Part shown: positions 52,272-59,492 of the stretch, piece by piece
Numbering within the stretch: position 1 is the first letter of the stretch
How the letters are laid out: each line of letters opens with the position of its first letter
The notes under the pieces: model-generated
What the model saw: the letters and a program-made list of their open reading frames with translations, nothing else
What the model was told of the DNA's origin: nothing
The model's database searches: none
Position numbers and translations under genes: made by a program
Origin: Adlercreutzia sp. ZJ141
GTDB lineage: Bacteria > Actinomycetota > Coriobacteriia > Coriobacteriales > Eggerthellaceae
Direction: 5' to 3'
Length of the DNA stretch: 64,000 nucleotides
Assembly (NCBI RefSeq): GCF_011038965.1
Contig: NZ_JAAKEB010000005.1
Coordinates: 1 to 64,000, forward strand

Positions 52272-52392
52272 AGCAGACACAGGCGCGGCATCGGGAGCAG
52301 CTTGGCCGTTGAGGGTTAGTCAGCTTTAACGCTTTCGCGCAGCCGCTCCACCGCTAAGGAGTCTCACGGCTGATGCCGCGCCTGTGTCTGCT
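52272..52392 (-). ncRNA. candidate structured RNA (early leader)
   Basis: Perfect 21-bp inverted arms at 52272-52292 and 52372-52392 enclose 79 nt. On the minus strand the inside folds further: AGCCG/CGGCT with CTCC/GGAG, and CGC-GAAA-GCG with a GNRA tetraloop. The GNRA loop appears only on this strand, which favours leftward transcription. No family is recognised. It could be a put-like antitermination element, a small regulatory RNA, or a DNA cruciform. Confidence 0.5.
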
Positions 52393-52430
52393 AGACAGGA
52401 GTGCATCGTCAATTGGTAAAATCACCGGCA

Positions 52431-52452
52431 TGACAACCGCATACAGCGCAAC
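52431..52452 (+). repeat. 22-bp leader repeat, copy 1
   Basis: A 22-base sequence beginning TGACAACCGC lies 15 nt before the start codon of the gene at 52468. Its exact inverted copy is at 52823-52844, again just upstream of a gene (on the minus strand). Both genes therefore share the same leader or operator. Confidence 0.6.
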
Positions 52453-52467
52453 GGAAAAGAGGTGGAT

Positions 52468-52659
52468 ATGAACAGTGAAATAAGAGTTGTGTCAGATGAA
52501 GAAGCTATTGCTGCTGTCGTACAAAATATTTCGGAAGGGCATGTGCAAAGCGGCGAAATGGAGTACGAATGCCCAGAGTGCGGAAAGCCCATCAAGATAA
52601 CTGGGTTTACGAACGTCTGCGAGTGTGGCTTCATTCTCGATGTAACGATTGGTGAATAA
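52468..52659 (+). CDS. small zinc-ribbon protein
   Basis: The 63-residue protein (SEIRVVSDEEAIAAVVQNIS, then ECPECGKPIKITGFTNVCECGFILDV) has a four-Cys zinc ribbon. The start at 52468 has GAGGTGG upstream. It is on the strand opposite to the early genes and overlaps the 3' end of the coiled-coil gene by 29 bp. Confidence 0.6.
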   Translation: MNSEIRVVSDEEAIAAVVQNISEGHVQSGEMEYECPECGKPIKITGFTNVCECGFILDVTIGE

Positions 52660-52789
52660 CTACGTTGATAGAAAGGCCCTCGATCTTTTGAATAAGCTCG
52701 TTGACCTCATTAATCTTCGTTTCGAGTTCACCGGCAAGCCTTGTTAGCTCTTCAATGCCTTCATGGTCTACAACCGGGGTAAGTTTCAA
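52631..52789 (-). CDS. small coiled-coil protein, possibly frameshifted at its start
   Basis: From a TTG at 52789 the frame gives 52 residues (KLTPVVDHEGIEELTRLAGE ... LETKINEVNELIQKIEGL), a phage coiled-coil pattern. The best ribosome-binding site (AGGAG) and ATG lie at 52808, but that ATG is one base out of frame because of an AAAA run. With three As the reading would be MGNRATLKLTPVVD, a natural N-terminus. Either a real frameshift or a homopolymer error is likely. Confidence 0.45.
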   Translation of the reverse strand: MKLTPVVDHEGIEELTRLAGELETKINEVNELIQKIEGLSINVVIHQSLHRE

Positions 52790-52822
52790 GGTAGCTCTGT
52801 TTCCCATAGAGGCTCCTAAATG

Positions 52823-52844
52823 TTGCGCTGTATGCGGTTGTCAA
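52823..52844 (-). repeat. 22-bp leader repeat, copy 2
   Basis: This is the exact inverted copy of 52431-52452. Read on the minus strand it lies 14 nt before the ATG at 52808. On that strand it begins with TTGACA when one flanking base is included, which could serve as a -35 box. Confidence 0.6.
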
Positions 52845-52871
52845 AGTCCCCTCGCTACTTGGCTTAAGAAT

Positions 52872-53144
52872 CTACGATGCGCACACGGTGGCGCACCGCT
52901 CCTGGCGCTGCTTAATAACGCGATCGATGTCATCCATCACGCGCTTACCTGACACGCCGAACAAGTTTTCTATGAACTCTTGCTGTGTACACGCATGCAC
53001 AGCTTGTGGCTTAACGCACAGCTTGAAGTGCTTCTCGCGGCAGTATTCCGGCATCACCTTGTTCGCGTTATTAATGCTGCGGAACAACTCTTCGGCATCG
53101 GCGGCAATGTCGATTGCCTTGCGGTAGAGCTTCTCGTTCTTCAT
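52872..53144 (-). CDS. hypothetical early phage protein
   Basis: The 90-residue protein is helical and charged (NEKLYRKAIDIAADAEELFRSINNANKVMPEYC ... VMDDIDRVIKQRQERC). It follows the Cro-like gene. GGAG-type ribosome-binding sequence (AAAGGAGAACCCCC) precedes the ATG. Function unknown. Confidence 0.6.
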   Translation of the reverse strand: MKNEKLYRKAIDIAADAEELFRSINNANKVMPEYCREKHFKLCVKPQAVHACTQQEFIENLFGVSGKRVMDDIDRVIKQRQERCATVCAS

Positions 53145-53164
53145 GGGGGTTCTCCTTTACGGTG

Positions 53165-53371
53165 TTAGCTAACGGTTTTTCTCTCGTTCGAAACACCAAT
53201 AAGCCAGTCGATATCACATCCGAATAGACCGCGCATCTTGATCATTTTTTCTTGAGGGATGCTGCCACCTGCTTCCCAGCGAACAACGGTTGACTTATCA
53301 ACGCCGACTCTTTCTGCAAGTTCTGCTTGAGTCCAACCTCTGTTGTTGCGTTCCGAGCAGACACGGTTCAT
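53165..53371 (-). CDS. Cro-like XRE regulator
   Basis: The 68-residue single-domain helix-turn-helix protein (GWTQAELAERVGVDKSTVVRWEAGG) is divergent from the CI-like repressor gene across a 132-bp operator region. It is the first gene of the lytic early operon and should act as Cro. Confidence 0.88.
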   Translation of the reverse strand: MNRVCSERNNRGWTQAELAERVGVDKSTVVRWEAGGSIPQEKMIKMRGLFGCDIDWLIGVSNERKTVS

Positions 53372-53384
53372 TACTTACCTCCTT

Positions 53385-53470
53385 ACAAGCAATACTTGTT
53401 ATTTACGAAGATTAACAAGTAGTGCTTGTAAATTCAAGTCCGTATATTGCATTGGTTCAAGAAATTCTTG
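53385..53470. promoter_or_regulatory. repressor operators between cro and cI
   Basis: Two palindromes with the form ACAAG-N5-CTTGT (53385-53399 and 53415-53429) and a third, CAAG-N5-CTTG (53458-53470), lie in the 132-bp divergent spacer. Centre-to-centre spacing is 30 and 42 bp. This is the expected O1-O3 arrangement for a lambdoid-type switch. Confidence 0.78.
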
Positions 53471-53503
53471 TAATCTTACAAATATTCAGTGTTAGGAGTT
53501 GAA

Positions 53504-54145
53504 ATGAGATACAAGAACCGCTTGTTTGAATTGCGTGGTGATCTCTCGCAAAAGGAGTTCGCGGAGAGAATAGGTCTAACCCAACAGAATTACGCTAATT
53601 ATGAAAACGGGAAACAGGGCCTTAAATCTGACCTCATTACAAGAATATGTGAGACTTTCGGTTGTTCTGCAGAATGGCTTTTAGAGCTGGACGGAGCGAG
53701 ACCAACCAGAGCGTACTCAATGCCCGTTTCTGGCATGGCCATGGGGCACGTTCCTCTTCTGGGGAGGGTTCATGCAGGAAAACCAAACGACCCTGACGAA
53801 TTCGACGGAGAAACAGCTCTTATTCCCCAGTTTCTTATTGATGAAGACCCCGACACCTATGCTTGCTTATCGGAAGGCGATTGCATGAATAGGGTATATC
53901 CAGAAGGGTGCCTAATCGCCATATCGCCCAATCGTGAGCCACAAAACGGCTCGGTAGCTGTTGTAACCATAGACGGGCGCGACGCTGTAATGCGCAGAAT
54001 GTATCGCACCACGCAAACCCTGGTTCTCTCGCCCGACAGTTTCAACCCCGAACACGAAGACATCGTCATACGAGCAACCGACGATCACATCATAGAATTC
54101 GGCGGCCGGGTTGTCTGGTTCCAATCAAAAGACGAGATGGAATGA
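53504..54145 (+). CDS. CI-like phage repressor with S24-type domain, altered dyad
   Basis: The 213-residue protein has an N-terminal XRE domain (LSQKEFAERIGLTQQNYANYENG) and a C-terminal LexA-like domain. The Ala-Gly cleavage pair is present (GRVHAGKP, residues 91-92). The catalytic Ser of the usual GDSM motif is Cys here (GDCM, Cys127), and the catalytic Lys of the usual VKRVY segment is Arg (MRRMY, Arg164). RecA-stimulated self-cleavage should therefore be lost or changed. It would maintain lysogeny through the operators upstream. The start at 53504 follows TTAGGAG. Confidence 0.88.
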   Translation: MRYKNRLFELRGDLSQKEFAERIGLTQQNYANYENGKQGLKSDLITRICETFGCSAEWLLELDGARPTRAYSMPVSGMAMGHVPLLGRVHAGKPNDPDEFDGETALIPQFLIDEDPDTYACLSEGDCMNRVYPEGCLIAISPNREPQNGSVAVVTIDGRDAVMRRMYRTTQTLVLSPDSFNPEHEDIVIRATDDHIIEFGGRVVWFQSKDEME

Positions 54146-54157
54146 AGAGATGACATC

Positions 54158-54661
54158 ATGAGCAATATTGCGTACATAGACGGCCAGAATCTCTACATGG
54201 CAACTACCATGGGAATCGACCCGTGGCATATGGACATGCGACGGTTTAGAGTGTACTTGCAACAAAAATACCACGTAGACGAAGCGTACTATTTCATTGG
54301 CGCATTCGACGATTCCAAGATCGACCTGTACAGTTCACTTCAAAAAGCAGGCTATATCGTCATATGGCGCTTGCACGGCATTAAGCTCAAAAGCAACAAG
54401 AAGGGAAACGTGGACGTTGATATCACGTTTCAGATGATGCGAGACCTATACGAGCGCGGGAGCGAGTACGATAAGGTGCTGCTCGTTTCCGGAGATGGCG
54501 ACTACTACAGAGTCGTGGAGTACTTCGATGAGAAAGACAAGCTAGAAAAGGTGCTTTTGCCCAATAGGCAGTTCGCTTCGTCGCTGTACAAGCGGCTAAC
54601 ACGCAGCAAGTGGGCCTACGTCGACACGCCAGATATGCGTGAGAGATTGAAAAACAGATGA
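54158..54661 (+). CDS. NYN/PIN-like nuclease
   Basis: The 167-residue protein has the NYN pattern: YIDGQNLY at the N-terminus, central NVDVDITFQMM and LVSGDGDYYRVVEYF, giving the conserved acidic metal-binding residues. NYN proteins act on RNA. It begins 12 bp after the repressor gene and is probably cotranscribed, so it is expected in the lysogen. Possible roles are defence against other phages or RNA-level control; these are inferred. Confidence 0.82.
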   Translation: MSNIAYIDGQNLYMATTMGIDPWHMDMRRFRVYLQQKYHVDEAYYFIGAFDDSKIDLYSSLQKAGYIVIWRLHGIKLKSNKKGNVDVDITFQMMRDLYERGSEYDKVLLVSGDGDYYRVVEYFDEKDKLEKVLLPNRQFASSLYKRLTRSKWAYVDTPDMRERLKNR

Positions 54662-54672
54662 GACGGGGAGCT

Positions 54673-54712
54673 AAGGTATTAACCGTCGCGGCCCGCCTCG
54701 TGTTGATACCTT
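54673..54712 (+). terminator. terminator-like hairpin after the repressor operon
   Basis: AAGGTATTAAC pairs with GTTGATACCTT (11 bp with one G-U), ending the repressor-NYN transcript. A second GC stem (CCCCGCGCA/TGCGCGGGG, 54819-54851) lies further on before the integrase gene. The 54662-54901 spacer has no other gene. Confidence 0.55.
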
Positions 54713-54901
54713 TATGCTAGCAGACCTGCGCAATAAGTCAAACTCTTTTCTCCGTCTGTTTTAGAAAACTTGACAAGCGAAGGCGATGCTGGCTTAAGGA
54801 CGATTCGAACGCAAGAATCCCCGCGCATATGGACGGCAACCCTGCGCGGGGAACAGCAAACACCCCTGCCGACGAATCGGAAAGGCACGGTGAATTGTAA
54901 C

Positions 54902-56044
54902 ATGGCTAATAAGAAACGCCGTCGTTCATGGGGAAGCGTCACAACTATTACCCGCGATAAGCATGTGTTACGGTGGATGGAAAACACCGAAAACGGCCGC
55001 AAACGCCGATCGCGCACAGTTCGCTGTAGCTATCGCGAAGCGTGCCAGGAACTCGCGCGTTTGCAAGTGGCACACGCCGACGATCGCCCGGTGCCAACTG
55101 TCGGAGAATGCCATGACGTCTGGTGGCTGCCCTGGATGCAACGTCGCATAGCCGATGGCCTGACAAAGCAAAAGACATTCGACAACTACGAGCTTAACTG
55201 GAAAACCCACGCGAAACAGCGCTGGGAAAATGTACCGGTCGATTCGGTAAAGCCGGTTGAAGTGCAAAAGTGGCTGCTCGAGTTGCCGCATGCTACAGCG
55301 AATGTTTCTCTAACCATACTCCGACGCATCTGCGACTTTGCCGTACAGTACGAGGTAGTTGAGTCAAACAAGTTCCGTATTTCATACGAGATACCTAAAC
55401 AAAGCGCATACAAGAAACGTGGTGGCCTTCTTACGCTTGAACAAGCCGATGCAGCGCTTTCCGAGCTGCGCGGCTCCTTAGTGGAAGCACCTTTCATCCT
55501 GGCTTGCTTCGGCGGAACACGAACAGGTGAAGCGTGCGGGGTTCGTGCCGACGAAGTCACCTTGATAGAGCTTCATGGTGTGCGTATGGCGTTAGTTCCC
55601 ATTGTTCGCATGGTGGGCGAAAAAGGATGCGATGCGACACCAGACGGCGTGCTTAAGAACGCGCAAAGCGTAAGAACTGCTGCTATACCCGAGCCGTACG
55701 GCACGCGGCTTCATGAGATAACGTGCGCCCTTCTATCCGACGGGCGCGAGTGGCTTGCCGACCGTGGCGACGGGCTCCCGCTGAACACGCATGCACTCAA
55801 TCGCTTGTGGGAGCCTTACTCTTTGGCAGCCGACGTTCCATTCGCCAACTTGCGCAAATCATGGCGCACTTTCGCGCAATACGATTGGGGCATCGACTAC
55901 GACACTTTGGAGCTTTTAATGGGTCATAAGCTTCCCGGAGTAACCGGCACACATTACCTAAAACCATCGCCAGAAAAGCTCGCCGAAGCCCTCGCGAAGG
56001 CGTACGCAAAATCAGGCTTCCATCGCAAAGTTCAAGCAACTTAG
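54902..56044 (+). CDS. int: tyrosine integrase (att-adjacent)
   Basis: The 380-residue phage integrase has an N-terminal arm-binding region (RRRSWGSVTTITRDKHVLRWME), a SAM-like core-binding domain and the catalytic domain (FGGTRTGEACGVR, NLRKSWRTF, LLMGHKLPGVTGTHYLK). The usual His of the HxxR box reads Asn (NLRK), a tolerated variation. It ends 70 bp from the attR core and next to arm-type repeats, so it is the enzyme that integrated this prophage. The start at 54902 has a modest ribosome-binding site. Confidence 0.92.
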   Translation: MANKKRRRSWGSVTTITRDKHVLRWMENTENGRKRRSRTVRCSYREACQELARLQVAHADDRPVPTVGECHDVWWLPWMQRRIADGLTKQKTFDNYELNWKTHAKQRWENVPVDSVKPVEVQKWLLELPHATANVSLTILRRICDFAVQYEVVESNKFRISYEIPKQSAYKKRGGLLTLEQADAALSELRGSLVEAPFILACFGGTRTGEACGVRADEVTLIELHGVRMALVPIVRMVGEKGCDATPDGVLKNAQSVRTAAIPEPYGTRLHEITCALLSDGREWLADRGDGLPLNTHALNRLWEPYSLAADVPFANLRKSWRTFAQYDWGIDYDTLELLMGHKLPGVTGTHYLKPSPEKLAEALAKAYAKSGFHRKVQAT

Positions 56045-56059
56045 GATAAGTTAGGATAT
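56041..56059 (+). repeat. putative integrase arm-type repeats, right end
   Basis: TTAGGATAAGTTAGGATAT repeats the TTAGGATA unit twice and matches the left-end copy at 20237-20256 apart from a one-base spacer change. It overlaps the end of the integrase gene. Confidence 0.5.
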
Positions 56060-56114
56060 TTTACATTCAAGAATTACAAAATACCTGGTCAGAATAGGGT
56101 TAATATTACACGAA

Positions 56115-56130
56115 GTTAAAAGTGGATGAA
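56115..56130 (+). other. attR core
   Basis: GTTAAAAGTGGATGAA is identical to attL (20136-20151). Host sequence resumes with ATTCGCC. The excised chromosome would read ...CACTG, the core, then ATTCGCC.... The following 56131-56302 has no gene and leads to ilvE. Confidence 0.8.
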
Positions 56131-56302
56131 ATTCGCCGTGCTTGCGCTTCGCTTCGGTAAAGCAGGAGTAAGATGAGCGCGGCAACAAAGCGGCGGGAAA
56201 GACTCGACGGACGCTGCTCTGCGCCGCCTACACGGTGCATTGCTCTACCCATGCCCTTCCCACCCATGCAAGCACAAAGGTTTTCATAAGGAGACGATAC
56301 CC

Positions 56303-57340
56303 ATGGAAAAGAAGAATCTGGACTGGGGCAACCTCGGATTCGCCTACATGCCCGCCGATTACAGCTACGTGTGCAACTACCGCAACGGTGTCTGGGAAGA
56401 AGGTGGGCTAACTACCGAGCACTCCCTCACGCTGAGTGAATGCGCTGGTATTTTCCATTACTGCCAGGAAATCTTTGAGGGCTTGAAGGCTTATACCGCC
56501 GAGAACGGTGACATTGTTTGCTTCCGCCCCGACCTAAACGCCCAGCGCATGGGCGATTCGGCGCAGCGTTTGTGCATGCCCCCCTTCCCCGAAGACCGCT
56601 TCGTGGAAGCCGTGAAAGAGGTCGTCCGCGCAAACGCCGCATGGGTGCCACCCTTCGGTTCGGGCGCCACGCTGTACATCCGTCCCTTCATGATTGCAAC
56701 CGGCAACGTTATCGGCGTGAAGCCCGCTGACGAATACCAGTTCCGCATCTTCGTTACGCCGGTGGGCCCTTACTTCAAGGGTGGCGATACCGCCATCACC
56801 ATCACCGTGGCCGACTACGACCGTGCTGCACCGCACGGCACCGGCAACATCAAAGCCGGCTTGAACTACGCCATGAGCCTATACCCGGGCGAGAAGGCGC
56901 ATGCTGCCGGCTATTCTGAGAACCTGTACCTCGACTCGCAGACCCGCACCTACGTGGAAGAAACGGGCGGCGCGAACGTGCTGTTCGTGGATAAGCAAGG
57001 CGATCTGATCGTGCCGCAGTCGGCAACCGATTCTATTCTTCCCTCCATCACGCGCCGTTCGCTGGTTACGGTTGCCAAAGACTACCTGGGACTTACCGTC
57101 ATCGAGCGCCCCGTGAAATTCGAAGAAGTGTTAAACGGCGACTTTGTGGAATGTGGATTGTGCGGCACCGCTGCGGTTATCTCGCCAGTGGGCCATATCG
57201 AAGCCGAAGGCGTTGATGTCACGTTCCCCGACGGCACAGAGACGTCCGGCCCCGTGATGAAGAAGCTGCGCGCCACGCTCACCGACATCCAAGCCGGCAA
57301 AATCGAAGGACCCGACGGCTGGGTCGTGAAGATCCTGTAA
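56303..57340 (+). CDS. ilvE: branched-chain amino-acid aminotransferase
   Basis: The 345-residue fold-type IV PLP enzyme has the BCAT II pattern: GIFHYCQEIFEGLKAY, DLNAQRMGDSAQRLCMP, the PLP-lysine segment TGNIKAGLNYA, and ETGGANVLFV. It interconverts branched-chain 2-oxo acids and Val/Leu/Ile. AAGGAG is 9 nt before the ATG at 56303, so the longer frame from 56240 is not used. The prophage attR is 173 bp upstream, so the native promoter region was probably split. Confidence 0.93.
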   Translation: MEKKNLDWGNLGFAYMPADYSYVCNYRNGVWEEGGLTTEHSLTLSECAGIFHYCQEIFEGLKAYTAENGDIVCFRPDLNAQRMGDSAQRLCMPPFPEDRFVEAVKEVVRANAAWVPPFGSGATLYIRPFMIATGNVIGVKPADEYQFRIFVTPVGPYFKGGDTAITITVADYDRAAPHGTGNIKAGLNYAMSLYPGEKAHAAGYSENLYLDSQTRTYVEETGGANVLFVDKQGDLIVPQSATDSILPSITRRSLVTVAKDYLGLTVIERPVKFEEVLNGDFVECGLCGTAAVISPVGHIEAEGVDVTFPDGTETSGPVMKKLRATLTDIQAGKIEGPDGWVVKIL

Positions 57341-57381
57341 CATCATACGCCCGCAACGCGCACGCATCGAAAGGACACCTT

Positions 57382-57747
57382 ATGAGCAACGACTGCCTGT
57401 TCTGCAAGATCGTGGCCGGAGACATCCCGTCGGCCAAAGTGTACGAAGACGACCTGTGCTACGCCTTTGACGATATCGAACCCGAAGCGCCGGTGCACAC
57501 CTTGGTGGTTCCCAAACAGCACTTCGACAACCTGCAAGACGGCGTTCCCACCGACCTTTTGGGACATCTGCTGTCCGTTGTGCCCGAAATAGCAAAGATT
57601 AAGGGCGTGAGTGAGTCGGGCTACCGTACTGTCATCAACACCGGCCCCGATTCCGCCGCCACCGTGGGCCATTTGCACCTGCACATTCTCGGCGGCACGA
57701 AGATGGGGCGTTTCACGTTCGAGAATTCCCAACGCGTGGAGGGTTAG
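57382..57747 (+). CDS. HIT-family nucleotide hydrolase
   Basis: The 121-residue protein has CLFCKIVAGDIPSAKVYEDD and the His triad HLHLHI, as in HinT-type purine phosphoramidases. It starts 41 bp after ilvE and may be cotranscribed. The reaction is the hydrolysis of nucleoside phosphoramidates. Confidence 0.92.
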   Translation: MSNDCLFCKIVAGDIPSAKVYEDDLCYAFDDIEPEAPVHTLVVPKQHFDNLQDGVPTDLLGHLLSVVPEIAKIKGVSESGYRTVINTGPDSAATVGHLHLHILGGTKMGRFTFENSQRVEG

Positions 57748-57761
57748 GAAAACAATAGAGA

Positions 57762-57807
57762 AGACGATCGTGTGCAGGCTTATTGTGTGGCCTGCACACG
57801 ATCGTCT
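57762..57807. terminator. long convergent hairpin
   Basis: An 18-bp perfect stem (AGACGATCGTGTGCAGGC and its complement, 10-nt loop) sits between the HIT gene and the leftward transporter. One arm lies within the last codons of the transporter gene, so sense and hairpin functions overlap. Confidence 0.7.
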
Positions 57808-58760
57808 AACCACGCAGGCACGCACTCACTCACCACAATGGCGGCGAACACGAGCACAAAGCCTGCCACCATAGAAGCAGTGAGCACTTCACCGAGCAAC
57901 GCCACGCCGAACACCGTGCCGAATATCGACTCGGTCGCCAAGAACAGCGACGCCGACGAAGCGGGTATGTTCGCCACAGCGATATTTTGAAGACCAAGCG
58001 TGATGATGCTCGCCGGAATAGCCAGATACGCCAGCCCACCGATCATCCGCGCATCGAATGCCTGTGGGTCAAGCGGCACCCCAAACACCACGGCCCCGAT
58101 AACTCCCATGACCCCGGCCACCAGGAATTGCAGCCCTGTTATCACCATGATGTCACATCCTGGCGCATATTTCGCCGTTGCCACCAGATGAAGTGCGCAG
58201 AAGAGCGCCGACACCAACGTGATGGCATCACCCCACCCAAACCTCGCGCCCTCCGTTGGCTGTAACGCAATAAGCCCTACACCGACAATACAGAGTACCG
58301 CCGCCAGAAGGCTTGTCGACGACGGCTGGATACGCTGCATAGCCCACGCCACAAACGGAACCATCACGCAGTACGTGGCAGTGAGAAACACGCTTTTCGA
58401 CGCCGTCGTGTCCAGCAGCCCTGAGGTGTTACACAAATACGTTGCTCCCGTGAGTACACCGAGGATTATGCTGACGCGAACATGCTTCGCGTCGAAGTTC
58501 GCCTTCATGCGGCGAGCCATCACTGCACACAGCACACCGCCCGCAACCAGAAAGCGAATGCCTACCAGCCACGCTGGAGCAAGCGCATCTACGGAGTCTT
58601 TGATGACAATAGTTCCCATACCCCAGATAGCCGCAGCAAGCAGCAGCATGCAACCGTATCCCCAGTAAGGAATGCGGCTCTGCTTGGAAGGCGTGGCGGA
58701 CCTGGGGCTCACGTCGTATGAAGAATGCGTCGCGCGGACGCTGTCAGATGTGTGCTTCAT
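57780..58760 (-). CDS. EamA/DMT-family transporter
   Basis: The 326-residue protein has ten hydrophobic helices and two EamA domains (AAAIWGMGTIVIKDSVDALAPAWLVGIRFLVAGG and LFLATESIFGTVFGVALLGEVLTASMVAGFVLV). It exports or imports metabolites, often amino acids; the substrate is unknown. It overlaps the hairpin at its 3' end and is divergent from ybaK. Confidence 0.88.
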   Translation of the reverse strand: MKHTSDSVRATHSSYDVSPRSATPSKQSRIPYWGYGCMLLLAAAIWGMGTIVIKDSVDALAPAWLVGIRFLVAGGVLCAVMARRMKANFDAKHVRVSIILGVLTGATYLCNTSGLLDTTASKSVFLTATYCVMVPFVAWAMQRIQPSSTSLLAAVLCIVGVGLIALQPTEGARFGWGDAITLVSALFCALHLVATAKYAPGCDIMVITGLQFLVAGVMGVIGAVVFGVPLDPQAFDARMIGGLAYLAIPASIITLGLQNIAVANIPASSASLFLATESIFGTVFGVALLGEVLTASMVAGFVLVFAAIVVSECVPAWLDDRVQATQ

Positions 58761-58923
58761 AGCAAACGATTGTATCAGACGCCGTGCAAGGTTTCGTTAC
58801 TCCACCATCTACCCACGGCTCAATACCAGTGGTAAATACCGGTACGCAACGACAAAGCACAACAAGCCACGTCCGGCACGTTTTCCACCCCATACGGCAC
58901 TTATGCGCTAAGATATTGGCACT

Positions 58924-59403
58924 ATGACGAAACCAGATGGAAAAACCAACGCCATCCGCACACTCGATGCAGCGCACGTTGCCTACACCTTCCTTACCTT
59001 CGAATGCGACGGCGCGCTTGCGGGCACCGAGGTGGCAGCTAAACTCGGACAAGACCCCGACTGCGTGTTCAAAACCTTAGTCACGCAAGGGAAATCGGGG
59101 GAGTTTTACGTATTCATGATCCCCGTTGCTGCAGAACTCGACTTGAAGAAAGCCGCTGCGGCAGCTGGTGAGAAGGCTATTCATATGATCAAGTCACGAG
59201 ATCTGTTACCGCTCACCGGGTACATTCACGGAGGATGCTCGCCTATCGGCATGAAAAAGCGCTTCCCCACGTTCGTCGACGAAACTGCCCAGCTGTTCGA
59301 TCGCATCATGTTCTCGGGAGGGCGCATCGGTTGTCAGATCCAGCTTGCCCCCGATGATCTGGCAGTAGTGGTGCCGTTCTCATACGCCGATCTGACTGTT
59401 TAG
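58924..59403 (+). CDS. ybaK: Cys-tRNA(Pro)/Cys-tRNA(Cys) deacylase (YbaK)
   Basis: The 159-residue YbaK/EbsC protein has the conserved Lys motif VFKTLVTQGKSG and the GGCSPIGMKKRFPTF segment. It clears mischarged Cys-tRNA(Pro) in trans. Its length is typical. The spacer to the next gene (59404-59492) contains another copy of the dispersed AACACTGG motif and an imperfect hairpin. Confidence 0.93.
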   Translation: MTKPDGKTNAIRTLDAAHVAYTFLTFECDGALAGTEVAAKLGQDPDCVFKTLVTQGKSGEFYVFMIPVAAELDLKKAAAAAGEKAIHMIKSRDLLPLTGYIHGGCSPIGMKKRFPTFVDETAQLFDRIMFSGGRIGCQIQLAPDDLAVVVPFSYADLTV

Positions 59404-59492
59404 AAAAACACGAAGACGAGAAAACACTGGTAAATTCCGCCAACCCTGCATTTACAGGGAGACTTTAATCAGTGTCTCCTTGCGAAGAACCG

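Larger units (their letters stand above)
20136..56130. mobile_element. complete temperate siphovirus-type prophage, about 36 kb
   Basis: A 16-bp direct repeat at 20136-20151 and 56115-56130 bounds an uninterrupted phage gene order: lysogeny, replication, packaging, head, tail, DGR and lysis. Every essential module is present and intact by eye (integrase, repressor, origin, terminase, portal, capsid, tape measure, holin, endolysin). The capsid, long tape measure, frameshifted tail chaperones and tail-tube protein indicate a long non-contractile tail. It is integrated in the dapL-ilvE intergenic region, not in a tRNA gene. Confidence 0.93.

Noticed and set aside
52272-52392. tRNA or tmRNA gene
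   Set aside because: The long 21-bp stem and the absence of a T-arm, anticodon stem or CCA pattern exclude a tRNA. It was kept as an unassigned structured RNA.
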